Positions 7,266-14,819 of a stretch of 15,605 bases of DNA are shown here, in pieces; the first letter of the stretch is position 1, and each line of letters begins with the position of its first letter. Under the pieces are notes generated by a model. The model was not told the origin of the DNA, did no database searches, and saw nothing but the letters and a program-made list of their open reading frames with translations. Both the position numbers and the translations under genes were made by a program. Source of the stretch: Chloroflexi bacterium RBG_16_57_11 (GTDB taxonomy: Bacteria > Chloroflexota > Anaerolineae > Anaerolineales > UBA4823); assembly GCA_001795165.1 (NCBI GenBank), contig MGNS01000042.1:3896-19500 (forward strand). The letters run 5' to 3'.

Positions 7266-8123
7266 ATGGAAAAGACGCTAACTTTACTGGCTGTCCTGGC
7301 GCACCCGGACGATGAAACGTTTGGCACGGGGGGCACACTGGCGCTGTACGCCGAGCGCGGCGTGGAGGTGCATCTGGTGTGCGCCACGCGCGGCGAGGCC
7401 GGCGATATGGACGCCGATTGCCTGGATGGGTTTGATTCCGTCGCCGAGCGGCGTGTTTATGAATTGCGCTGCGCAGCCGGGATCCTGGGTCTGAGCGGCG
7501 TACATTTTCTTAACTACCGCGACTCGGGCATGCCCGGCTCGGAAGACAACCAGCACCCCGCTGCGCTGATCAACGCTCCGCTGGATGAAGTCGCCGGGCA
7601 TATCGTGCATTATATCCGGGTGCTCAAGCCGCAAGTGGTGATCACCTTCGATCCGATCGGCGGCTACAAGCATCCCGACCACATCGCCATCCACCAGGCG
7701 ACGGTCCGTGCCTTCCACCTGGCAGGAGATCCAGATTACCCCGGGCCTTCCGGGCTTCCGGAACACCAGCCGCAGAAGCTGTACTATAGCATCTTCCCCA
7801 AGGGGATGTTGCGCTGGGCGGTGCGCATCCTGCCGCTCGTGGGGCGGGACCCCAGGCATTTTGGGCGAAACGGCGATATCGACCTGGTCGACCTGGTCGA
7901 ATCGGGCGACTTCCCGGCACATGCCCGGATCGATTACCGCAGCGTTCAAGACAAGCGTGAGGCGGCCTCAGCCTGCCACGCCAGCCAGCTGATGGCTCCG
8001 GTTCGAGGCGGGCTGGTGAGCCGCCTTACGCGCCTGCTGGGTGGCAAAGAGGTGTATATGCGCGCCTATCCCACCGTGGATGGCCGGCTGAAGGAAACCG
8101 ATCTGTTTGCAGGAGTAAGTTAG
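7266..8123 (+). CDS. PIG-L/LmbE family N-acetyl sugar deacetylase
   Basis: 285-residue zinc-dependent deacetylase of the LmbE/MshB/BshB superfamily, predicted cytoplasmic (no signal peptide). The zinc site is clear: AHPDDE (H13, D15, D16) near the N-terminus and HPDH (136-139) in the middle. In MshB, H13 and D16 with a later His bind zinc and D15 is the general base; the spacing here fits. The C-terminal CHASQ segment is also typical. Family members remove an N-acetyl group from GlcNAc-type glycosides, in mycothiol or bacillithiol synthesis, glycolipid or antibiotic pathways. Nothing nearby tells which, so the substrate is unknown. The gene starts 9 bp after the sbcC stop; AGGT overlapping that stop lies eight bases before the ATG, so the pair is probably cotranscribed and translationally coupled. 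Confidence 0.85.
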   Translation: MEKTLTLLAVLAHPDDETFGTGGTLALYAERGVEVHLVCATRGEAGDMDADCLDGFDSVAERRVYELRCAAGILGLSGVHFLNYRDSGMPGSEDNQHPAALINAPLDEVAGHIVHYIRVLKPQVVITFDPIGGYKHPDHIAIHQATVRAFHLAGDPDYPGPSGLPEHQPQKLYYSIFPKGMLRWAVRILPLVGRDPRHFGRNGDIDLVDLVESGDFPAHARIDYRSVQDKREAASACHASQLMAPVRGGLVSRLTRLLGGKEVYMRAYPTVDGRLKETDLFAGVS

Positions 8124-8152
8124 AGGCTAGTTTTAACCGCATAATGGGGTAT

Positions 8153-8175
8153 TCGTAGGGTAATCGTATGGTAAT
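8153..8175. repeat. Two tandem 11-bp units
   Basis: TCGTAGGGTAA is followed at 11-bp spacing by TCGTATGGTAA, with one mismatch. It lies just after the deacetylase stop. It may be chance or a remnant; no function can be assigned. Confidence 0.3.
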
Positions 8176-8200
8176 TGTCGGCTGTGTGTCGAGCAAATTG

Positions 8201-8247
8201 GGAGGAGATATGATAGGATCATCACAGGACGTTTCTTCTTCTCCTCC
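8201..8247 (+). other. Complementary purine/pyrimidine tracts flanking a possible 25-codon ORF start
   Basis: GGAGGAGA (8201-8208) is exactly complementary to TCTCCTCC (8240-8247), so plus-strand RNA can form an 8-bp stem with a 31-base loop. The first arm looks like a Shine-Dalgarno sequence and sits four bases before ATG 8210, which opens a 25-codon frame (to TGA at 8285-8287) running through the hairpin at 8254-8286. The frame has no family resemblance. It could equally be part of the 3' untranslated region of the deacetylase transcript. Confidence 0.3.
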
Positions 8248-8253
8248 TTGTGA

Positions 8254-8286
8254 GAGCGCCGGATCCTTGGGCGGGATCCGGCGCTC
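8254..8286. terminator. Perfect 13-bp hairpin between convergent genes, likely bidirectional terminator
   Basis: GAGCGCCGGATCC (8254-8266) and GGATCCGGCGCTC (8274-8286) are exact inverted copies with a 7-base loop. The hairpin lies 130 bp after the deacetylase stop and 26 bp after the macroglobulin stop, the expected place for a shared terminator. Neither side has a clear U-tract (plus side ATGATTCAGG; minus side purine-rich), so it is not a textbook intrinsic terminator and may instead stabilise 3' ends. Confidence 0.6.
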
Positions 8287-8312
8287 ATGATTCAGGCTGA
8301 CACGATCAGACC

Positions 8313-11300
8313 TCAGGGGGTGATCTGGAACACATCCCCGGCGCTGGTGGCCTGTACTTCGGGGAAGTAGAGCTGGTAGGAGCGCGCCGGTATTGCCCGG
8401 TACTCACCCGGCTGGAGCAACACCAGCGTGTAGGTCAGCTCATAGCTGCCGGCGGGCAGGGAAAGGGCCGTCCAAGAGATATGGTCATCGTAGATTTGCG
8501 GCTGGTTGAAATACCACCAGCCCCAGCCCTCCGCGTAGGGGTTGCGCGGGTCGTAGGTTTGCTGGACCTCAGTTTCGCCTTCATCGCCAAGCTGGGTCGT
8601 CTTCAGGCTGGTATCCAGTATTTCCGCACCGGCCGGGATGTAGTCCAAGACCGCCAGGTAGTACATGTCATGTGGCAAGGTCAACGACAGGCGCACGCTG
8701 ACTTTCTCTCCTGCCCGGGCGGACTGGATCGGGGAGCAGCTCCCTTCAGGGCAAGCCTCGCCAAACGGCAGGAAGAGGCGCTGGATGCTCAGACCTTGTG
8801 AGAGCGGTGTGGCATCCTCCGCCGCGCGGTTGACGTTCAGACCTACAGCGTAATACAACCGCCCCGGCCCGCCATCGCGGCGGATGGTCAGGGCATTAGG
8901 GTAATCGGGATACAGTCGCTGTACCGCGGTCTGAGCCGTTACTGGGGTAGCCTGCTGGGCACCTCCGGCTTTTCCTTCGGCGAGCGGGTTGCCGTTCAGA
9001 GAGGCGTCGAAAGCAAAGTTGCCCGACAGCTCCCCGGTGCTCTTGATCACCTCGTTCAGTGCGATCAAGGTCCAGGCGGTGGTATAGGTGGAGGCCCAGG
9101 CGCCATCGCCGCCCCGGTTGGCCATCAGGTAACGCACCACATCCGCCACCAGCGGCGAGCCCGGGTCACGCTGCGCCAGGGCGTACAGGACGATGGCAGT
9201 GTTGGAGAGATCGGTCTGCATGTTCAGCCCGGCCTGCAGCGGTCCGCCCTCGGTTTGGGGCATCTCCCAGTAGGCACCGGTGGCGGAGCGGATGGCTTTG
9301 GTCTGCAGGTCCGAGAGCAGGGTGCGTGCCTCGGGACTGCCGGCGGAGACTTCCTCAAAAGCCAAAGCCAGCACAGCCTGCGCCCACGGGCTGAGCTGAT
9401 CGCGGGCCTGGTAGGCTTCCGTCAGCAGGTCGCCGTTCTGCTCACGTGCCAGGGCCAGGACGTACTGCTGGAAGGCCAACCGGTCCCACCCGTAAGGTTG
9501 CGGCGGCCAGCCTCCACCACCACCAGCCAGCGGGTGATTAGTTCCGGAAGGCAAAGGCGCTTGCAAGAGATGCGCTGCACCTACCGGTGGCTGCGGCGGG
9601 GCGGCTTTCAGGTAATCGATCGCCGTTTGGAGGGCATCCTGGTTGATGGTGATCCCGGCCTGGCGAGCTCGGAACAGCCCAAACAGCACATAGGCGGTGA
9701 TATAGGGGTCGCTTTCCGGCTCCTGCCACCACGGCCAGCCGCCATCGAAGTTCTGGCGCGCTTTCAGACGCTGTAAGCCCTCATTCAACGTGCGATCCAG
9801 ACGAGCCTTGAGCCCCGGGTCATCGATGCCGTAATCCTGCAGGGTGCGATAGGTCTCCAGGTTGGGCAGGAAGCTGGAGAGGATCTGCTCAGTGCTCTGG
9901 AAAGGATAAGTCTCCAGGACGTCCAGCGCCCGGATCATTGCCGCGGCCAGGGACGGCGCCAGCTCGACGTCGAGCTGGCCGCTCTGGGCATCGAACGAGC
10001 GCGGCAGGCTGATCAGCTCGCTGATCTCCCCGGCCGTCTCCATCGTCCCGGAGGTACGGAAGGTTTGCGGCGCCTGGAAGCGCAACACCGGCAGGGCGCC
10101 CATGGGTGGGTGGGCGGCATCCTGGTAGCCGCCGCCTTGGGCTGAGAAGATCAGATCAACGCTGGGGACATCCTGGGCCGTGCCCCACCATTCCACTCTT
10201 TCCCGCCCTTGAGCGGGCACGCTGACCTGCTGCGTTTGCGACTCGGGCTCGTCCAGAATGAAGCCATTGGCCTGCAACGAGACTTCCACCTGCAGCGGGT
10301 CAGCGGTGTTGTTTTGCACCACCGCAGCCAGTTGGGCATGATCGTTGATGACGAAGAAGCGAGGGGTAACCGGTCGCACCATCAGCTCTTTGGTGGTAAC
10401 CACCTCGGCCTGGGATTGGCCTACCCGGGTATCCTGGGTCACACCACGCGTTTCGACCTGCCAGGTCGTCAGGGTGTCCGGCAGGTTCAGGCTGACCTGG
10501 GCCTTGCCATCCACGTTTGTGACAATCTCGGCGTTCCAGTAGGCGGTATCGGGGAACTCCTCACGCGCCACTGTGGGCACGGTCTCGCCGCCCCCGCCGC
10601 CGCCACCCAGGGGCATATTAAGGTCGCGCCGATTATAGGCCGCCAGGGTCACGCTGGTGCGCACGCCGTTCGGCTGCTCACTGTAAAAGGCCGACACGAT
10701 GTCCTGCGAATTCGGCTCGGCCAGGGCCAGCACCGCCAGATCCACGACGGCCAGCGAGAACTCACCCTGGACGGGGTCCCCGGCGGAATCGGTCACCTGG
10801 ATCTCGAAGGTCACCGGATCGCCGGGTCCGGCGCGCTGTGGTTCGCTGAGCAGCGTTACTTGCAGGGTCTGCTCTACAGGCTCGACCGGCAGGTTGAGAT
10901 AACCCTGGCGAAAATCGGGCAGGCCCCCGGAGCTTCGTCCGATCAAGGTAGCCGAAAGATAGATGTTTGGTGCGTGCTCGCTGGTCAGCGGCAGGCTTAA
11001 ATTATAGCCTTGCGCACCCATAGTGACTACCTGGTGCTCCATCACCAGGCTGCGCTCGATGGTCAGCAGCGCCTGCACATCCACGCCGAACGGGTTGGGG
11101 ATGAAAATCTGTGCGGTATCCCCTGGTTGGTACTCCGCCCGGTCCGCCACCAGTCGCAAGCGTGAGTTAGGCAGGTTAGGCCAGACGGCCTGGCCCGGCC
11201 CGCCCACCCATACCAACACCTGGGTGCGCGCGCCCTGGCCCGCCGGAGCCTGGAGGTTGTACACGTCCAGCATATACGTGCCAGGGTCTGGAGGGGTGAA

Positions 11301-14300
11301 CGCCAGGCGGGCTTTGCCCTCGGCGCTGGTGGCGAAATCGGTGCTGCCGACCGGCGTATATTCGGGCACGTACTCGGGCAGCGCATAGGGATCGGCCGTC
11401 TCTGGCTCGAGGCGGTTCCACTTGACCTTCTGGAATTCGGCGCGCAGGCTGCGCGCCCCGTCCGGCTGTCCCAGCCAGTCGACCAGCTGCACGTCGAAAT
11501 TGACCGGCTCACCGGAGCGACCTACCCAGGCATCCGAGCGCAGGCCGATGTAGAACTGGTCCGGATTGACCTCAATGCTGCCCCGTGATGAGACCGGCAG
11601 GCCGCTCTCGTCGCTAATCGTGACCTCCAGCGTATAGCGGTGACGGGCGTCACCCGGCTCGGTGGGGAAGTCCAGCATCAGGGTGCCATCCGGGGAAGTC
11701 ACCGCCTCGCCTTCATCGATCAGGTTGCCCAGCTCGCCGCCAAAGTTCGGGAAGTGAAAGATCTCCATCCAGCTGGTGTCTTCCGGGCCGACCTGGTAAC
11801 CGGGCAGCCCGAAATACGAATCCGCCTGGTAGAGCGCCCAATGCAGGTCCACGTTCCCGGCTGGCGCGTCGAAGAAATAACGGGCGTTCGCCAAAGCGCT
11901 CAAGGTCTCCCCCGCCAGGGCCTGCTGGCTGGTGAAGTCCACCTGCAGGTTGATCTCCGGCTTGCGGTAGCTGGCGACTTGGAAGCCCAGGTAGGATGAA
12001 TCATCCGCCGATGTCATGATCGAGTAGTAGCCGGGCCTGGCATCAGCGGGCAGGGTGAACTCGCCATGGGCGGTGCCCATTGGCGACAGCGCCATGCTGT
12101 ACTCGGCCAGCTGCTGGCCCTCCCCGCCATGAATGGTCACCGGCAGGCTGGTCACCTCGGGTGGGGTGTAGCGCCCGTTGTATGCCTGGCGCGCCACCAC
12201 GCGGAAATACACCTTCTGACCGGGGCGGTAGATCGGGCGGTCGGTGTAGAAGTAGGCTTTCAGGCCAGGAGCGCGTGGGCCATAGCTGATTCCGAAGTCC
12301 CATGGCTCGATCCCGAAAGTCCATGTGGAGAGCGCCATGCCGAACTGGTCATCGCCAGGCTGACCGACGACCGCATAGACCGTCTCATAGGGGTTCGCCA
12401 GCGGCTCGTAGGTGCCTTTGAAGACGCCTTGCGCGTCCGTCTGGCCCTGGGCAATCGGCTCGCCAGCTTCGTTATACACGGTGACGGGCGCATTGGGCAA
12501 AGGCGCGTTGGTGCGCAAATCCACCACCCAGGCCAGCGCCTCGGTGGCGCTGACCTTGAAGGTCACCTGCAGGTTGCTGACCACCAGCAGGTACGGCCCA
12601 GGGTAAATTTCCGGGGCGGCTTCGCTTCCCTGGCCGAAATCGAAGCGGAAGAAGTAAATTCCCGGCTCGAGTGGGGCCTGGTCGGGGCGCAGGAACAGCT
12701 CGGCGTCTTGCATCCGGTCAGCCGACACGGTCAGCGGCTGAACCCAGGAATTGCTCTCCAGGTTCTGCAGGTCGTCCTGCAGCTCATATCCCTGCGATCC
12801 CTGGAGCTTCATGAAGAAATCCAGCGGCACGCTGCCCACCGAAAGCGGGACATCGGTGAGGTTGACCGCCTGCACCACCAGGCTGGGGTCCTGCGGGGTC
12901 AGAAAGATGGTCGAGGTCTGGTTGACCAGGGTGATGTTGGGGGAATACGGCTGGGTGGTAAAGGTCTGGGTGAATTCTTGAGCCATCGGCCCGCCCCAGA
13001 TGTCGGTCAGTTGGGGGGAGACGCTGAGCGTATAGGTTACATTGGGCGAAAAATAGCCATACAGGCTGAGGGAGTTCTGGTATTCGTCGAAATAGGAACC
13101 CAGGTCGGGCACTTCTGGCGTCATCGTGACGTAATCCATCACCGTTTTCTGATCCACCGGGGCGGTGAAATAGAGGATCAGGTTGGTGCGCGGATCGACT
13201 GGCTGGCCGGCGGCCGGCTCGGTGTTGGTCACCTGGAGCGGCGCCATGGTCACGACGCCGGCGCTGAAGGTCTCACCCAGAGCGGCACCGCCCTGGCCCT
13301 GTGCCTCCGCGTTGAGCGTCACGGTGTAATCGGCCCCGCGAGTCAGCAGGGTGGAGGGCGTGAAGGTATATTCGGTATCGTCATTGCTCCACTCGCCCTC
13401 CCCGGCGACAGGTCCGCCCGGCCCGACCAGGCTGAAATTCGCCGCTACGCTGTCGCGATTCATCGGCTGGTTGAAGGTCAGCATTACCTTGGCATCCAGG
13501 CGCCAGGGGGTCTCCGTCTCCGGCTGGATCGAGAGCAGCTTGGGGGTGGCAGTCGTAAAGCTCCACGCCTGGGCCTCAGTCAGCGGGCCGCCATCGGTGC
13601 TCTTCAGGCCAGGGTTTGGCCTGACGGTGTACTGCACACCGCCCGCCAGGGCCGGCTCGGGGTAAAAGACGTAAGTGCTGGTGTTCAGCCACTCGCCCTT
13701 CCCGGTAGCGACCGGCTCCAGGGTGAAGGCCTCTGGCAGCGAACCCGGCTCGGCTCCCAGCGGCACAATCGGGCGGTTAAAACCGGCGATGACCGCCGCC
13801 GATGGATCCACCTCCTGCGCCTCGGGCGTGGGTAGGGGTTGCACCAGGCGCAGGTAGCCGGCGGTCTGGTAGGTCAGGCTGACCGGCTGCAAGAGCGACT
13901 GGCCCTGCGCTGAGCGGGCGGTATCGCCCAGCGACAGCACGAGCTGGGTTTCCGGCTCGAGCGGCGCGCCCAGGTACACGATCACGGTCGCATCGTCCAC
14001 CCAGTTGAATTTCAAAGGCTGTTGCATCTGGCTGGTGAGGGCCGCCTCCACCGAGAGGCGGTCCATCGGCTGGTTGAAGTACAGGGTGATCGGCCCATCC
14101 AGCGGCAGCTCGACGCTCTGCGGCGGATCGCTCTCCACCAGGTCGGGCGGCAGCGGCGCCGGGGTTGGCGTCGGCTCCGGTGGCAGGGTGGGCGTGGAGA
14201 AGACCCCCCGGCGGGTGGGCGTCGGCTGGCCGCCAAAAGGCAGCGCGCAGGCCAGGCTGGCCAGGATCAGCACCAATGGCAGCCAGCGCCTCAAGCGGCG

Positions 14301-14336
14301 CAGGCTGGAAACAGGTTTTCGACCCTCATCCTTCAT
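8313..14336 (-). CDS. Alpha-2-macroglobulin-like surface lipoprotein lacking the thioester cysteine
   Basis: Predicted exported, lipid-anchored protein of 2007 residues. The N-terminus has an Arg-rich segment, a hydrophobic stretch (18-29) and C30 in a non-standard lipobox (SLAC), then a Pro/Thr linker (37-66). About four SbsA/Big_5-like Ig domains follow (about 67-470), then macroglobulin domains including the hallmark YTDRPIYRPGQ near 695-706. A run of seven Gly (1244-1250) precedes the central A2M domain (FPDTAYWN near 1260; LPDTLTTWQVETRG). An alpha/alpha-toroid thioester-type domain spans about 1470-1800, and a C-terminal receptor-binding-like domain ends the protein. The thioester motif, normally C-x-E-Q, is STEQ with S1481 (codon 9894-9896), so no thioester can form; the whole protein has only three Cys (C30 and a CPEGSC pair). 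ATG 14336 is chosen because GGAG lies eight bases upstream; a GTG at 14345 abuts that site. Family members are thought to trap proteases at the cell surface. The usual pbpC partner is not adjacent. Confidence 0.88.
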   Translation of the reverse strand: MKDEGRKPVSSLRRLRRWLPLVLILASLACALPFGGQPTPTRRGVFSTPTLPPEPTPTPAPLPPDLVESDPPQSVELPLDGPITLYFNQPMDRLSVEAALTSQMQQPLKFNWVDDATVIVYLGAPLEPETQLVLSLGDTARSAQGQSLLQPVSLTYQTAGYLRLVQPLPTPEAQEVDPSAAVIAGFNRPIVPLGAEPGSLPEAFTLEPVATGKGEWLNTSTYVFYPEPALAGGVQYTVRPNPGLKSTDGGPLTEAQAWSFTTATPKLLSIQPETETPWRLDAKVMLTFNQPMNRDSVAANFSLVGPGGPVAGEGEWSNDDTEYTFTPSTLLTRGADYTVTLNAEAQGQGGAALGETFSAGVVTMAPLQVTNTEPAAGQPVDPRTNLILYFTAPVDQKTVMDYVTMTPEVPDLGSYFDEYQNSLSLYGYFSPNVTYTLSVSPQLTDIWGGPMAQEFTQTFTTQPYSPNITLVNQTSTIFLTPQDPSLVVQAVNLTDVPLSVGSVPLDFFMKLQGSQGYELQDDLQNLESNSWVQPLTVSADRMQDAELFLRPDQAPLEPGIYFFRFDFGQGSEAAPEIYPGPYLLVVSNLQVTFKVSATEALAWVVDLRTNAPLPNAPVTVYNEAGEPIAQGQTDAQGVFKGTYEPLANPYETVYAVVGQPGDDQFGMALSTWTFGIEPWDFGISYGPRAPGLKAYFYTDRPIYRPGQKVYFRVVARQAYNGRYTPPEVTSLPVTIHGGEGQQLAEYSMALSPMGTAHGEFTLPADARPGYYSIMTSADDSSYLGFQVASYRKPEINLQVDFTSQQALAGETLSALANARYFFDAPAGNVDLHWALYQADSYFGLPGYQVGPEDTSWMEIFHFPNFGGELGNLIDEGEAVTSPDGTLMLDFPTEPGDARHRYTLEVTISDESGLPVSSRGSIEVNPDQFYIGLRSDAWVGRSGEPVNFDVQLVDWLGQPDGARSLRAEFQKVKWNRLEPETADPYALPEYVPEYTPVGSTDFATSAEGKARLAFTPPDPGTYMLDVYNLQAPAGQGARTQVLVWVGGPGQAVWPNLPNSRLRLVADRAEYQPGDTAQIFIPNPFGVDVQALLTIERSLVMEHQVVTMGAQGYNLSLPLTSEHAPNIYLSATLIGRSSGGLPDFRQGYLNLPVEPVEQTLQVTLLSEPQRAGPGDPVTFEIQVTDSAGDPVQGEFSLAVVDLAVLALAEPNSQDIVSAFYSEQPNGVRTSVTLAAYNRRDLNMPLGGGGGGGETVPTVAREEFPDTAYWNAEIVTNVDGKAQVSLNLPDTLTTWQVETRGVTQDTRVGQSQAEVVTTKELMVRPVTPRFFVINDHAQLAAVVQNNTADPLQVEVSLQANGFILDEPESQTQQVSVPAQGRERVEWWGTAQDVPSVDLIFSAQGGGYQDAAHPPMGALPVLRFQAPQTFRTSGTMETAGEISELISLPRSFDAQSGQLDVELAPSLAAAMIRALDVLETYPFQSTEQILSSFLPNLETYRTLQDYGIDDPGLKARLDRTLNEGLQRLKARQNFDGGWPWWQEPESDPYITAYVLFGLFRARQAGITINQDALQTAIDYLKAAPPQPPVGAAHLLQAPLPSGTNHPLAGGGGGWPPQPYGWDRLAFQQYVLALAREQNGDLLTEAYQARDQLSPWAQAVLALAFEEVSAGSPEARTLLSDLQTKAIRSATGAYWEMPQTEGGPLQAGLNMQTDLSNTAIVLYALAQRDPGSPLVADVVRYLMANRGGDGAWASTYTTAWTLIALNEVIKSTGELSGNFAFDASLNGNPLAEGKAGGAQQATPVTAQTAVQRLYPDYPNALTIRRDGGPGRLYYAVGLNVNRAAEDATPLSQGLSIQRLFLPFGEACPEGSCSPIQSARAGEKVSVRLSLTLPHDMYYLAVLDYIPAGAEILDTSLKTTQLGDEGETEVQQTYDPRNPYAEGWGWWYFNQPQIYDDHISWTALSLPAGSYELTYTLVLLQPGEYRAIPARSYQLYFPEVQATSAGDVFQITP

Positions 14337-14352
14337 ATTGAGCACTCCAGTC

Positions 14353-14409
14353 GTAGTAGCGACTTCAGTCGCTTATTGGTCGGAAGTCAACGGCTGAAGC
14401 CGTCACTAC
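14353..14409. repeat. Paired-hairpin inverted repeat in the macroglobulin leader
   Basis: The outer arms GTAGT (14353-14357) and ACTAC (14405-14409) enclose two small hairpins: AGCGACT-TC-AGTCGCT (14358-14373) and ACGGCT-GA-AGCCGT (14390-14403). The two hairpins are also partly complementary to each other, so a single long stem is an alternative fold. On the minus strand the element ends four bases upstream of the macroglobulin Shine-Dalgarno sequence and would lie in its mRNA leader. Similar GTAGTAGCGACTTCAGTCGC-type elements are, as I recall, dispersed in Chloroflexota genomes. Confidence 0.6.
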
Positions 14410-14524
14410 ATAAATTATCCAATGAAAGCGTCCAAACTTATATTCCTTACCAGACAGGACGAAGAATCCACCTCTCCGGTTCCTTATTTATAATGATCAG
14501 GTGTAGCGCTCCCTAATTCGCGAT

Positions 14525-14723
14525 GCGTCCTGAGTGTAATCGAAGGACGCCGGGGTTCGCCATGCACCCTGAGTGCAATCGAAGGGCGCCGCAGCTACCA
14601 ACTCGCTTCGATTACACTCAGCGAGTATAGGATTGGTAAGCGCCATGCACCCTGAGTGTAATCGAAGGGCGCCACAGCTATCAGCTCGCTTCGATAGCCG
14701 AACTTGTTCGGACACTCAGCGAG
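14525..14723. repeat. Cluster of nested palindromic repeat units
   Basis: Three direct copies of a 26-base palindrome with core CTGAGTGYAATCGAAGG lie at 14525-14550, 14564-14589 and 14647-14672. Copies two and three are each followed by a second palindrome, CTCGCT...AGCGAG (14602-14625 and 14685-14723). Its loop, TCGATTACACTC in the first instance, is complementary to the loop of the first palindrome. Two full units (14564-14625, 14647-14723) and one half unit are therefore present. In the last unit a 16-base palindromic insert (14696-14711, CCGAAC-TT-GTTCGG) replaces a single T. There is no coding capacity, and the spacing is too irregular for CRISPR. Confidence 0.8.
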
Positions 14724-14754
14724 CCCGTGACGGCAAGGGCAGTCTCGTTCGCTC

Positions 14755-14760
14755 ATTATA
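14755..14760 (-). promoter_or_regulatory. Possible leftward -10 box upstream of the macroglobulin gene
   Basis: On the minus strand this reads TATAAT, in CGTTATAATG, a full consensus match without a good -35. If used, the transcript would cross the palindrome cluster and have a leader of about 410 bases. A nearer alternative, TATAAA (14487-14492 minus), would give a leader of about 145 bases. I cannot choose between them. Confidence 0.3.
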
Positions 14761-14801
14761 ACGGATTGCGACCAGCCGAGAAATATTAAGCAGATAATCT
14801 T

Positions 14802-14810
14802 TGGTACAAT
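14802..14810 (+). promoter_or_regulatory. Extended -10 promoter for the VanW-like gene
   Basis: TGGTACAAT fits TG-N-TACAAT. The last base is only nine bases before the A of the ATG at 14820, so transcription would start within a few bases of the start codon and the mRNA would be leaderless or nearly so. This agrees with the lack of a Shine-Dalgarno sequence before 14820. Confidence 0.5.
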
Positions 14811-14819
14811 TAGCGGACG

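Larger units (their letters stand above)
14337..14819. other. Repeat-rich divergent intergenic region
   Basis: 483 bp between the leftward macroglobulin gene and the rightward VanW-like gene. From left to right it holds the macroglobulin Shine-Dalgarno (GGAG, 14345-14348), a paired-hairpin inverted repeat (14353-14409), an AT-rich stretch with TATAAT/TATAAA words on both strands (14487-14494), a cluster of nested palindromes (14525-14723), a leftward -10 candidate (14755-14760) and a rightward extended -10 (14802-14810). Open frames here (for example 14497-14715 minus) are translations of the repeats. Confidence 0.7.

Noticed and set aside
12066..13835. 589-codon plus-strand open frame inside the macroglobulin gene
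   Set aside because: It is antisense to a gene with clear family motifs, is His/Arg/Gly-rich with no domain resemblance, and is explained by GC-rich codon bias on the opposite strand.
14497..14715. 72-codon minus-strand frame with repeated FDYTQDA-like phrases
   Set aside because: It is a translation of the palindromic repeat units; the apparent protein repeats follow from the DNA repeats.
14525..14723. Short CRISPR array
   Set aside because: The copies are palindromic, differ in spacing (13 and 57 bases between copies), and the intervening sequence is itself a repeat, unlike unique spacers; no cas genes are present.
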